Below the pieces are notes generated by a model. It saw only the letters and a list, made by a program, of their open reading frames with translations. It was not told the origin of the DNA and did not search any database. A stretch of 64,000 bases of DNA from Liolophura sinensis (taxonomy: Eukaryota > Mollusca > Polyplacophora > Chitonida > Chitonidae). The stretch covers positions 2,110,001-2,174,000 of the forward strand of contig NC_088304.1 in NCBI RefSeq assembly GCF_032854445.1, given 5' to 3'. Below, one piece after another: positions 18,401 to 24,129 of the stretch (position 1 is its first letter; each line of letters begins with the position of its first letter). A program made the position numbers and the translations under genes.

Positions 18401-20764
18401 AAAGTGTGTACTGCAAAATCTGTTTGAGCAAGAGGCGCCTCTTGGATACTGTATGAGGAGTTGTGTACACAGAAATGCTCTCTATAGCAGAATGACATGT
18501 TAAAGACAAGAGTCTGTGATTTACAGATTCTGCCCTTGCTTACTGTAGAAGGCATTATGGACGTGCTTGCCACTTCAAAACTCCCTCATCGTTCTGGATG
18601 AGTGACAAAAACAAGACAACATTTTTACTCTAAACTTATAATGTTTATAAGTATAATGTTTTTAGTTATCATTGATCTATGAATAAATATAATTTCAGTT
18701 TTGGACCCTGTGCTGATCACATATTAGAGGCTGTCACAGATACCGTGCAGTTATTTCCTAAGGTAAGCCTTTGGCATTTTGGAAACAGAAATGAGAGTTT
18801 TCCATGTTTACCAAGAAGATTTGGCTAATAGGAGCTTACAATAGCACAATGTAAATGAATAGAAGGATTATGCCTCTAATAGCTTTGTGTGGTGGTGTAA
18901 TGTATGTTTCTGTGGTAGCCTGACCTATGCTAGTTTCTGTGGTGGTGTGATGTATGCCAGTTTCTATGGTAGTGTGATGTATGCCAGTTTCTGTGGTGGT
19001 GTGATGTATGCTAGTTTCTGTGGTGGTGTGATGTGTGCTAGTTTCTGTGGTGGTGTGATGTATTCCAGTTTCTATGGTAGTGTGATGTATGCCAGTTTCT
19101 GTGGTGGTGTGATGTATGCTAGTTTCTGTGGTGGTGTGATGTATGCCAGTTTCTGTGGTGGTGTGATGTATGCTAGTTTCTGTGGTGGTGTGATGTATGC
19201 CAGTTTCTGTGGTGGTGTGCTGTATGCTAGTTTCTGTGGTGGTATACTGTATGCCAGTTTCTGTGGTGGTGTGATGTATGCTAGTTCTGTGGTGGTGTGA
19301 TGTATGCCAGTTTCTGTGGTGGTGTGATGTGTGCTAGTTTCTGTGGTGGTGTGATGTATGCCAGTTTCTGTGGTGGTGTGCTGTATGCTAGTTTATGTGG
19401 TGGTGTGCAGTATGCTAGTTTCTGTGGTGGTGTTCTGTATGCCAGTTTCTGTGGTGGTGTGATGTATGCTAGTTTCTGTGGTGGTGTGATGTATGCCAGT
19501 TTCTGTGGTGGTGTGATGTATGTTAGTTTCTGTGGTAGCCTGACGTATGCTAGTTTCTGTAGTGGTGTGATGTATGCCAGTTTCTATGGTAGCGTGGCAT
19601 TTGCTAGTTTCTGTGGTGGTGTGATGTATGCTAGTTTCCGTGGTGGTGTGATAAATGCTAGTTTCTGTGGTGGTGTGATGTATGCCAGTTTCTGTGGTGG
19701 TGTGATGTATGCTAGTTTCTGTGGTAGCCTGATGTATGCCAGTTTCTGTGGTGGTGTGCAGTATGCTAGTTTCTGTGGTAGCCTGACGTATGCTAGTTTC
19801 TGTGGTGGTGTGACATGTGCTAGTTTCTGTGGTAGTGTGATGTGTGCTAGTTTCTGTGGTGGTGTGACGTATGCTAGTTTCTGTGGTAGTGTGACGTGTG
19901 CTAGTTTTAGATGGGGACATCCTGAGACATAACAGATGTCTCTAACAAGTAGTACCAAATTGTTTCTGTGATATGTCTGTAACTAAAAACACTTTGCTAT
20001 ATTACCACAAGTAGCTTTCAGAAAATACATTCCTCATCATCTTTATCGTCATGCCCACTTGCCTGTCTATACCCGGATCTACATTTGTGTAACAACTTAA
20101 ATTAATGAAGTCATACGTCTCTAACAACTAGTGACTACTTACGTCTGTGATATGTCTCAAAAAACTACTGTCAGATAAATTCTGTAATATGTCTCTAACA
20201 GCTAGTGCCAAATATATTCTGTGATATCTCTTTAACAACAAGTGCAAATTAATTCTGTGATATGTCTCTAACAACATGGGCCAAATTAATTCTGTTTTTT
20301 GTAATACGTCTCTAACAGTGAGTGCCAAATTAATACTGTGATATGTCTCTAACAGTGAGTGCCAAATTAATACTGTGATATGTCTCTAACAGTGAGTGCC
20401 AAATTAATACTGTGATATGTCTCTAACTTGCACAACTAGTTCCACTCTAACAACTAATGTATAGTAAATTTGTGCTTTGTTTTAGATGATGATACTATCA
20501 GAGATAACTTATGCCTGTCCCTAACAATTTGTGCCTAATTAATTCTGTTATGTTAATTTGTTTCAGGTGAGGATGCCATCGGAGATAACAGTTGCCATTG
20601 AGTCTCTAACAGCTAATGCCAAATTGCTGCAGACGGAGTGCTTAGATTTCCACAGCTCTAATGCCTTCTCAGAGCTCGAGCTACAGAACAAAACTAAATA
20701 CGTCATCCAGCATGCATACGATGTAGCAAAGGCTGCTCGCGAATTGGTGGCCATTTTGAACTGA
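457..20764 (+). CDS. GIT: ARF GTPase-activating protein GIT (partial, 15 exons)
   Basis: GIT proteins are ArfGAP scaffolds that bind PIX Rac/Cdc42 exchange factors and paxillin at focal adhesions and at the plasma membrane. The gene model is join(457-587,1131-1225,1474-1519,1842-1893,2945-3017,4607-4701,4958-5084,5986-6155,8116-8247,9373-9615,12964-13038,14764-14828,16743-16931,18699-18762,20567-20764). All exons have GT-AG borders and matching phases and give 584 residues plus TGA. In order the product shows ankyrin repeats (1-80), two Spa2-homology repeats (about 100-205), an acidic Tyr-containing linker (207-263), a coiled coil (275-325), a Ser/Pro-rich stretch and a C-terminal helical paxillin-binding domain (465-584). 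Vertebrate GIT1/GIT2 are about 760 residues, so the ArfGAP domain and first ankyrin repeat, roughly 165 residues, lie upstream of the window. No in-frame stops or frameshifts were seen, so the gene looks functional. Confidence 0.95.
588..1130. other. GIT intron, no feature
   Basis: AT-rich intron between the first two exons in the window. A short open frame across 777-1082 shows no recognisable protein. About 40 bases near 855-900 faintly resemble the tail of SINE family A. Confidence 0.6.
1131..1225 (+). CDS. GIT: GIT exon: last ankyrin helix and linker
   Basis: The exon lies between catatttcag and accag|gtaagc. It encodes EGYLDLALRLIECQYELTDR then LAYFLCNKTP, matching the LVECQYELTDRLAFYLCGRKP stretch conserved in all GITs. 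It uses the two bases left by the preceding exon and leaves one. Confidence 0.95.
1474..1519 (+). CDS. GIT: GIT exon: short linker (46 nt)
   Basis: A micro-exon bounded by gttttcag and gacag|gtaagg. It encodes DHRGGQHFIIPEMADS with the borrowed bases, equivalent to the HYIIPQMADS segment of vertebrate GIT. Its phase fits both neighbours. Confidence 0.93.
1842..1893 (+). CDS. GIT: GIT exon: HLDLSELAKQAKKKLQA
   Basis: The exon follows gtgtttcag and ends gcg|gtaagt. The product HLDLSELAKQAKKKLQA is the short helix just before the first Spa2-homology repeat. It ends in phase 0. Confidence 0.95.
2060..2335 (+). mobile_element. SINE family A with internal G-tract
   Basis: The head has an A-box-like GGGGTTAGCAAG and a B box in GAGTTCAAGTCCAGC. 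The body reads ATGCTGGCTTCCTCTCTGGC and TGGGTTTCCCCTGGGATCTG. The 3' tail is TATAAGTGAAATATTCTTGA, GTACAGCATAAAACACCAGT, CAAAT. A run of G-rich sequence at 2124-2150 interrupts the head between the two boxes. It lies in the GIT intron before the first Spa2 exon. Confidence 0.85.
2335..2505 (+). repeat. Dispersed repeat joined to SINE A (copy 1)
   Basis: About 170 bp directly 3' of the SINE that recurs at 18088-18245, again directly 3' of a SINE A. Shared text includes GAAATTTCTTTCCAAAAGTA, TAAACGAACCTGACTTTGTT and CAGGACTGTTTTGGACTTCT. Confidence 0.8.
2585..2735 (+). repeat. Dispersed repeat, copy 1 of 2
   Basis: About 150 bp related to 9778-9935 in another GIT intron. Shared segments include GCATATTCTTAAGGCATT, TGTGTTGACTGAT, ACTTTTTGT, TGAAATTGGCCAATC and AAATTAAGAATGTGC. 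The family is unknown. Confidence 0.7.
2945..3017 (+). CDS. GIT: GIT exon: Spa2-homology repeat 1
   Basis: The exon starts after ttttttag and ends at gctc|gtgagt. It encodes LPNHLFEELAKDVYDEVDRR followed by ENDA, the diagnostic core of the first Spa2-homology repeat, which in GITs binds PIX, FAK and others. Confidence 0.97.
3393..3435. repeat. (TA)n microsatellite
   Basis: A run of about 20 TA dinucleotides, with one GA interruption, inside the intron between the Spa2-repeat exons. Confidence 0.95.
4365..4440 (+). mobile_element. SINE family A fragment
   Basis: GGTCTGCCAGCAGACTG then GATTCTTGAGTATGACGTAA, AACACCAGTCAAATAAATAA. This keeps only the 3' body and tail of SINE family A. Confidence 0.7.
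4607..4701 (+). CDS. GIT: GIT exon: between Spa2-homology repeats
   Basis: The exon is bounded by ttgttttag and aatcag|gtaact. It encodes HWNACHDQSILTERQMVAFL then PVNPEFSTTRNQ. The VAFLPVNPEFS-TRNQ string is a signature shared with vertebrate PFLPVNPEYSATRNQ. Confidence 0.96.
4958..5084 (+). CDS. GIT: GIT exon: Spa2-homology repeat 2
   Basis: The exon follows tttttccag and ends at aaag|gtggga, a rather weak donor. It encodes GRQKLARLNAREFATLIIDI then LIDAKRRQLG, the second Spa2-homology repeat, and a short variable tail VVSPVHTPKVLK. It leaves one base. Confidence 0.95.
5111..5500 (+). mobile_element. Old copy of the long-TIR MITE
   Basis: Diverged relative of the elements at 31610-32068 and 38542-39014. 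Shared strings include AAGAAAACC...ATGAAGTAT...CAGATGAAA, TAGTAAAATG, AATGCATATA, AAATGAGTTATTTCA and the AGAATCTGATG segment. It begins about 26 bp downstream of a GIT exon. Confidence 0.65.
5986..6155 (+). CDS. GIT: GIT exon: acidic, tyrosine-containing linker
   Basis: The exon lies between tttttgtag and cagat|gtaagt. It encodes a Pro/Ser segment (RRPPRSTSPLEDD) then PIYDTVPDDDDNSSIDTQS, comparable in position and style to the DYDSVASDEDTD linker of vertebrate GIT1. The Tyr in an acidic context is a plausible phosphorylation site by family analogy. It ends in phase 0. Confidence 0.9.
6467..6785 (+). mobile_element. SINE family C
   Basis: The B-box-like TTGATCAAACCC and body GGTTAGAGCAGGGAAACAGG, TATCATGTCTGGTGTCTTGC are followed by the tail TTATGACTGAAAAAATGTCA, TGTACGACGTTAAACCACAA. 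The A-box part is decayed. Confidence 0.8.
6943..7890 (+). repeat. 35-bp minisatellite in GIT intron
   Basis: About 27 tandem copies of a 35-bp GT-rich unit centred on GTAGTTATGGTAGTGGTATC. The left half is diverged (TCTTGCTGTACATGG variants). The right half, 7480-7850, is nearly homogeneous, showing recent expansion at that end. A single stray unit lies at 10109-10145 in the next-but-one intron. Confidence 0.9.
8116..8247 (+). CDS. GIT: GIT exon: coiled coil, first part
   Basis: The exon is bounded by ctggcag and gaatatg|gtgagt. It encodes SMELIEYPEEPVPPEQYVTL then heptad-like KKLMRSESQVRELREEILLL QNM, matching the EVKNALVASEAKIQQL region of the dimerising coiled coil. It is 44 codons in phase 0. 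Its last 34 bases plus the donor site are the parent of the array that follows directly in the intron. Confidence 0.92.
8248..9085 (+). repeat. 70-bp minisatellite carrying copies of an exon end and 5' splice site
   Basis: About twelve tandem 70-bp units directly after the coiled-coil exon. Each unit contains a degenerate copy of the exon's last about 34 bases (GGGAAGAAATCCTCCTGCAG followed by AATGGG) and the donor GTGAGT, then 36 bases of the adjacent intron. The unit therefore spans the exon-intron junction. Copies lack one CTC codon present in the true exon, so they probably expanded from one early duplicate. Confidence 0.93.
9103..9151 (+). pseudogene. Divergent duplicate of the GIT coiled-coil exon end, with splice-like borders
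   Basis: At the distal edge of the 70-bp array a better-preserved copy reads MEMAELREKILLLQKM, against VRELREEILLLQNM in the real exon. It keeps the CTC/CTT codon lost from the other units. It follows a possible acceptor (tttttacag) and ends at aaaatg|gtgagt. As a 49-nt cassette it would break the phase-0 frame, so it is more likely a fossil unit than a used exon. Confidence 0.6.
9373..9615 (+). CDS. GIT: GIT exon: coiled coil, second part, and Ser-rich linker
   Basis: The exon follows gtttctccag and ends caagtg|gtatgt. It opens VQQLQSENQSLREDK, equivalent to LQTLQSENSNLRK that closes the vertebrate coiled coil. A Ser/Pro/Arg-rich segment follows (PSNTPGSIPNGH, RLSSPAQRLDRSRARPQSM), as in the GIT linker with SRPMSM. 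It is 81 codons, phase 0 at both ends. Confidence 0.93.
9778..9935 (+). repeat. Dispersed repeat, copy 2 of 2
   Basis: Matches 2585-2735 through GCATATTCTGAAGGCATTAT, TCTGTGTTGACTGATAAAAT, ACTTTTTGTCAAGCCCTGAA and ACTGGCCAATC. Divergence indicates an old insertion. Confidence 0.7.
10325..10512 (+). mobile_element. Decayed SINE family A
   Basis: GTTGAAATCCAGCTCCTGCT, GGTTTTTCCTATGGCC and TTCTGCCTGACTTCCTCCAG align with the SINE A body. The conserved tail is reduced to ATGTCACAAGTGAAATGG. Confidence 0.55.
10890..12884 (+). repeat. 54-bp minisatellite (with longer variant units) in GIT intron
   Basis: About 2 kb of tandem units of 54 bp, centred on CCAGGATAGTTATTGGACTG and CTGTGACTTTCAGCC. A longer variant type is interspersed, in which CCTTGACCAATAAGGTTGTG replaces the GTGTTCCT segment. 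The short unit is a multiple of three, so several spurious open frames run through both strands. Each unit also holds a polypyrimidine-AG string (gactttcag) resembling an acceptor. Confidence 0.92.
12964..13038 (+). CDS. GIT: GIT exon: variable linker (75 nt)
   Basis: The exon lies between gttgttttcag and tcaggg|gtgagg. It encodes GQCNDKKVVSAVSEVNIRNV then ADRSG. It is 25 codons with phase 0 on both sides, so it could be skipped without a frameshift. No close match to a named vertebrate segment is recognised; support comes from splice sites, phase and position. Confidence 0.75.
13479..14132 (+). repeat. 46-bp minisatellite in GIT intron
   Basis: About 14 tandem copies of a 46-bp unit: CCCCATCAAGATAAATGAAC, then ACAATAGACATATCATTTAG, then TGATGG. 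Units differ at a few fixed positions (CAACAG/CAATAG, ATCATT/ATCGTT, TTAG/TTTG, CCCCA/CCCTA). The variants occur in runs, as expected of block duplication. Confidence 0.92.
14417..14737 (+). mobile_element. SINE family C copy abutting a GIT exon
   Basis: The 5' part is tRNA-like (GTAATGGTTAGAATGTC as A box, GGGATCAAACCC as B box). A family body follows (ACCAAAGACTT, TTAGAGCAAGAAAACAGGAC, CACAAGACACAGTATATG), then a truncated conserved tail ending TGACTGAAAA. Only about 26 bases separate the recognisable SINE end from the exon at 14764, so SINE sequence sits next to, and may supply part of, its 3' splice region. Confidence 0.78.
14764..14828 (+). CDS. GIT: GIT exon: linker (65 nt)
   Basis: The exon follows gttaatacag and ends gaagg|gtaaga. 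It encodes ATSFRQNPVGHPPELNTHLE then EG, a Pro-rich linker upstream of the C-terminal domain. The two leftover bases pair exactly with the next exon's phase. Confidence 0.82.
14900..16404 (+). repeat. 85-bp minisatellite in GIT intron
   Basis: About 17 tandem copies of an 85-bp unit: TTTGTGAGTCCATCATCCCT, TATGTCTCAGAAAGGAATGA, TGTGTTTAAAGTTACCCACC, AGTTAGTCATGGATAAGACT, ACAGA. The first three or four units are diverged and shortened. Alternating AAAGTT and AACATT units show higher-order structure. Confidence 0.92.
16743..16931 (+). CDS. GIT: GIT exon: start of C-terminal paxillin-binding domain
   Basis: The exon lies between atataaacag and gacag|gtgagg. After a basic, Gly-rich part (EERRSLVRGGSTGDVRAIG) it encodes LPSQDDMKMKTEKISRKIRE then LMQLAQEGRHDR. 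This matches the LPSTEDVIRKTEQITKNIQELLRAAQENKHD helix of vertebrate GIT1, the first helix of the paxillin-binding FAT-like bundle. Confidence 0.95.
17184..17535 (+). mobile_element. SINE family C, near full length
   Basis: The tRNA-like head has an A box (TAGTGGTTAGCATGTCTGCC) and B box (GGATCAAACCT). The same body as at 6467 and 14417 follows (AAGGAAACAGGATTGGTTGG, GTGTCATGTCTGGTGTC). It ends in the shared tail GAATGAAAAATTGTTAAGCA, TGACGTTAAACCCCAAGCAT and short ACAT repeats. Confidence 0.85.
17775..17945 (-). mobile_element. SINE family A, minus orientation
   Basis: Reads in reverse from the tail (ATTTATTTGATTGATGTTTT, ACGCTGTACCCAAGAATATT, TCACTTATATGACGGCGGCC) into the body (GGGAGGAAACCAGGCAGAGC). 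It is followed head to head by a + strand copy, giving a natural inverted repeat in the GIT intron. Confidence 0.85.
17948..18090 (+). mobile_element. SINE family A, internally deleted
   Basis: The head (GGTTAGGGTCATAGCTCAGC; TTGAGTTCAAGTCCAGCTC) and first body part are present. The copy then jumps from GAGGTCTGCC to GTCAAATATAAAATAAAC, so the conserved tail core is missing. Confidence 0.8.
18088..18245 (+). repeat. Dispersed repeat joined to SINE A (copy 2)
   Basis: Near-identical to 2335-2505, including ACTTTGTTATTTTTCGTGTG, TCACTATTTTTGTCAGGACT and GTTTTGGACTTCTGGACAAT. It again follows a SINE A end. Confidence 0.8.
18699..18762 (+). CDS. GIT: GIT exon: paxillin-binding domain helix 2
   Basis: The exon is bounded by ataatttcag and cctaag|gtaagc. 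It encodes SFGPCADHILEAVTDTVQLF PK, matching SYIPCSERIHVAVTEMAALFPK of vertebrate GIT1. It ends in phase 0. Confidence 0.95.
18881..19912 (+). repeat. 27-bp minisatellite with both-strand open frames
   Basis: About 38 copies of a 27-bp unit (TATGCTAGTTTCTGTGGTGG then TGTGATG) that starts about 120 bp after a GIT exon. Because 27 is a multiple of three, one + frame reads a 9-residue MYASFCGGV repeat and two minus frames stay open too. There is no initiation context, splice linkage or codon-type constraint, so this is not called as coding. Confidence 0.92.
20085..20440 (+). repeat. 37-bp minisatellite derived from the last GIT exon
   Basis: Tandem 36-38-bp units with the core TGTCTCTAACAGTGAGTGCC then AAATTAATACTGTGATA. 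The core is a degenerate copy of coding bases 20603-20629 in the terminal exon (TCTCTAACAGCTAATGCCAA ATTGCTG). The first units are diverged and the last four nearly identical. Confidence 0.85.
20486..20560 (+). pseudogene. Decayed duplicate of the 5' end of the last GIT exon
   Basis: Directly upstream of the real terminal exon and offset by about 81 bases, TTTTAG then ATGATGATACTATCAGAGAT lines up with TTTCAG then GTGAGGATGCCATCGGAGAT. Similarity continues through the TCTCTAACAGCTAATGCC segment. The acceptor is retained but the reading frame hits TAA after 12 codons, so use of it would truncate the protein. Confidence 0.7.
20567..20764 (+). CDS. GIT: GIT terminal exon: end of paxillin-binding domain
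   Basis: The exon follows tttgtttcag and ends at TGA. It encodes 65 residues, VRMPSEITVAIESLTANAKL, LQTECLDFHSSNAFSELELQ, NKTKYVIQHAYDVAKAAREL, VAILN. Vertebrate GIT1 ends VRTSLRLLTSSAYRLQSEC...VIQCAYDIAKAAKQLVTIT, so the last two helices of the bundle are complete. Confidence 0.97.
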   Translation: MRMPSEITVAIESLTANAKLLQTECLDFHSSNAFSELELQNKTKYVIQHAYDVAKAARELVAILN

Positions 20765-22950
20765 CTGATCTGTGCCAAAACATAGCATAAGCAAGGACAT
20801 GTTTGGACAATCATACCTTTTCGCACATGTTTAGCTGTTGTCTGTCTACCCACCTACGTGCTTCACTTTCCCACATCTGCTCTGCTGTGACGGTTCATCT
20901 TTTTTTTTTGTTATGGCCTTTACAAACTGCATGCTGGTAGTGCATGGGCCATGGCAGTATTCAGACCAGTGTTTATGAACAAGAATAAGGTGTGGCTGTG
21001 ATGGAAGGGAAACCAGATCCAAAGAAGGCCAAAAAATTGAACAAATTGCTAACCTGAAACGATCATGGCTGTAGCATGTTTGCTGGCAAATGCTCTGGTT
21101 TCATTGACCTCTACTGAACTGGAAGAGTGACTGGCTCTGATTCAGCCTTTGACTTCTTGCTTTAAAGAAATCATAATCAAGTCTGGTGTTATTTTGTGGA
21201 AATAAGTCAGTCTGTGGAAGACGACTTATCCTGATTGCTGACTTAAGTTTGACGTTTAATTAAGTCTTTGGAAATGACCCAGTACTGGATGAAACCTTTG
21301 TTCAACTGTGGACTTCAGTATGAGGCATGTCTCAGTGTGTTCAAGAAAATTATGCTGACTTAATTCTGATGTTACATGTCATTGCAGACATTGTACATGA
21401 CATATTCATATTTGTTCACAACTAAAACTTGACATCAGAATTGTGAGAAGAGCTGATTTCTTGCGAAAACATTTATGATATCTGTACTTTTTTACCTCCA
21501 TAATTGGGTGTACTAGGCATTTTGAGGATAGTGACCAGTAGTTGTACCCCAACCCCAGTACTGCATGTTGATGAAGCCGTTAGTTTTCTGAATGATGCTA
21601 AAGTGATACATGTGTTTCTACAGGAGACAAGACGTATAATCCATGCACACTCGCACTCTTATTGTAACAGAAAGCCAAACATGGTCATTGTGTATATTCT
21701 TTATTTAACATGGCATGAAAGTTTACTAAAGACGTAGTGCATGGAATCGTTCTGTAGTTGTAGTGCATGGAATTTCAGTGTAGAAGAATGTATCTAGCTG
21801 TGTATAGCACTCAAAGTTATTTGTTGTGGAATGGTAAAACATGAACCAGGTATTCCAGGAAGTACAGGTAAATTTTGGAACATTGTGTTAGCTTCACCAC
21901 ATCTTCACATCTTCTATTCAGGAGCCATTGAACAAAATCCTGAACAGTGTCATAACGAAAAAGAAAAAACACTATTGAGTTTTTTTTGCGCAGTCAAAGA
22001 CTGATGGTTGATGGAAATTGACTTTTTGAGGAAAATGATGTCTGAAGAATGCCTTTTTGAAAACAAAAATTTAGTTACCCATAAATTTTACGTAAATGAT
22101 CGCCAGCTTCTTGGACGCCCATTTTCACTGATTTCAAATTTCGAGACTTTTGCGGTGAATGACTTAGTTCTAATAATGTTGCACAATATACAACCTTCGG
22201 TCATTTCCACAAAAAACAAAACAAAACAAAGAAAAAATAATAACAGTTTGCGACATTTGTGAAAGTGGCCCCAGATAATTGAAGATATGGCCAATGTTTT
22301 TTTGAATGGTTCAATTTTGCTCGGCACCTTTGGTGTCAGTAACAACGCCTTTTAACAATTAAAGGGCGCCTTTGTAATAGGTCTTTTGCCAATACCAATC
22401 ACTTCAGCAGTGAAGATATCACATGTGGGTATGGAAAACATTTCACTTGCCTCCCCACTGTAATGGCTTCTTATTTTTACTTATTAAAAGACATGGTATT
22501 TACATTTTAAATAAGTCCTTTTTGAAGTTAAAATTTGGTATAAATGGACTCTTGTTTTTTTTTGCTCTGTCAGCAAAATCGGCTGCTTTCCAGATAAGCC
22601 AAAATGTTGATAGATTTCAGCAGTTTCATCAGACAGAGGGTCCTGCGGATATGGTGTTGAAGACGACTCGGTTTGGTTAAAACCAAAATGCTTATGACTG
22701 AGGCATTTTCATGCATAAAATATAGATATATAGTAGTGCCAAAAATTTGCTTTGAAAACACTTGCACACATTTGTAAACATCTCCACGTCAGCTAATTTG
22801 TACTGGTCCTTACTGGCTTGCCGCGGTCTAGGCAACCCAGTGTTGGCAGCCCATTGCAGGAAACCTAAAATACAGGCTGTCTTGCGCATCCGTTTGTTTT
22901 ATACAAGCAGTATGTAGAGTAAATTTTATCGCTATGGTCAAAGTCAGTCA
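20765..22950 (+). other. Probable GIT 3' UTR and downstream flank
   Basis: AT-rich sequence after the GIT stop with no recognisable gene or repeat. Small open frames at 21504-21737 and 22008-22262 match nothing recognised. The UTR end cannot be fixed because no clear AATAAA plus downstream element stands out. Confidence 0.5.
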
Positions 22951-22965
22951 GTTGAACTACACTTA

Positions 22966-23197
22966 GAAAAATTTGGGCCAACAGACTAAAAAATCTGAGT
23001 TATACAATTGAGCTAATTCAACTCAGCTGAGTCATTTTACCGGATCAGCTGAATCCGACTCCTGTGAGTTTTCCGACTAAGCAAGTAGTCAACAATAATA
23101 TAACCAGATAAGTTTTATGACTCAACTGTTATGACTCAGACGCAGATCTGACCATATGAATTAGCTCAATTGTTTAACCCAGATTTTTGTCCAATGC
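22966..23197. mobile_element. Foldback (palindromic) MITE
   Basis: The arm 22992-23020 (AATCTGAGTTATACAATTGA, GCTAATTCA) is the reverse complement, with few mismatches, of 23157-23188 (TGAATTAGCTCAATTGTTTA, ACCCAGATT). Further partial inverted similarity extends outward to TTTGTCCAATG and inward through GACTCAG/CTGAGTC strings. No coding capacity. Confidence 0.75.
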
Positions 23198-23399
23198 ACA
23201 TTATTTGCAGAAAGAAAAGACAAATTGTTTGCTTACAACAGCTTGAGGAAAAAATGTTTACTAAACCTAATAAGAAGCTTTACGACCTGCACTAGTAGAA
23301 CATATACGGTTCATAAGGTTGTATAGTCTTATGATGTCTCAATCCAACAATGTTATGAATCGAATCCAGCTCTTGTTGGTGTAGTCGCAGGTTTAAAGA

Positions 23400-24060
23400 G
23401 GCTGAAACGGAGATATATGGCTAAAAAACCGTACCCGCTCATCGGATCTGATTTCCTCTATTTTCCAAGAAGAGCTGAAATTATTGTCATTCGGAAAATA
23501 TCAATCTCGGACCAGTACAATTTATATAGCGTTAACATGATTCTAAAGTTTTACGATGTTAATTAATGATTTTGAAGGTTAACACTTGACACAAGAGACT
23601 GATATTTTGTGAAATTTAATTTTTTGGGCTAGTCAAAAAAAAAAAAGCGAAAAATCGGTTGGATTTACGTTGAGTGTGTTTTGCCAAAATTTTCCGTTAC
23701 ATTCTCTTTAAATAACGCGGAATGTCAGGTAAATGGCTCGAGACGACATGGTTTCCTCTGGGCACTCCGGTATCTCCTCTCTTCACACACACGTGCGTAC
23801 GAGAGTGACTATGTAAGTGAAAAATACCAGAGCACGGCGTTAAAATATCGGTCATACATACAGGAATATAGATACAGATTATAACGAGGTGTAGCGTAAG
23901 TGGGGCCTTAATTACCTTAATAAAGATTCTACCTGCCCATTCATTGTTTATGTAATACCAAACTGCATGTATATCGTAGCTAGTCACTTTTCACCGCATG
24001 CTGTGTCAACCGTGTGGATCGAGTTCCTTCGCTTGTATCGTCACATCTGTTCTCCCTGTC
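23400..24060. other. Intergenic, nothing recognised
   Basis: Contains a short vestige of a SINE A B-box region at 23360-23390 (CGAATCCAGCTCTTGTTGG) and otherwise no feature that can be supported. Confidence 0.5.
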
Positions 24061-24128
24061 CTGTAGGATGGCCCTTAAAAGGGCTTGTACAAGTTTCTAA
24101 TAAATAAAATATCTAAAAAAAAAAAATA
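24060..24128 (+). mobile_element. Possible retroposon 3' end with stem-loop and poly-A
   Basis: GGATGGCCCTTAAAAGGGCT forms a six-base-pair stem, followed by CTAATAAATAAAATATCT and a 12-base A run. The combination of hairpin, AATAAA and A-tail suggests the 3' terminus of a non-LTR element or retrocopy. It resembles a histone mRNA stem-loop in position, but the loop is wrong for that. Confidence 0.4.
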
Positions 24129-24129
24129 T

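Noticed and set aside
24070-24095. Histone mRNA 3' stem-loop
   Set aside because: The stem is right in size but the loop is TTAA-like rather than the conserved pyrimidine-rich loop, no histone coding region precedes it, and a poly-A stretch follows.
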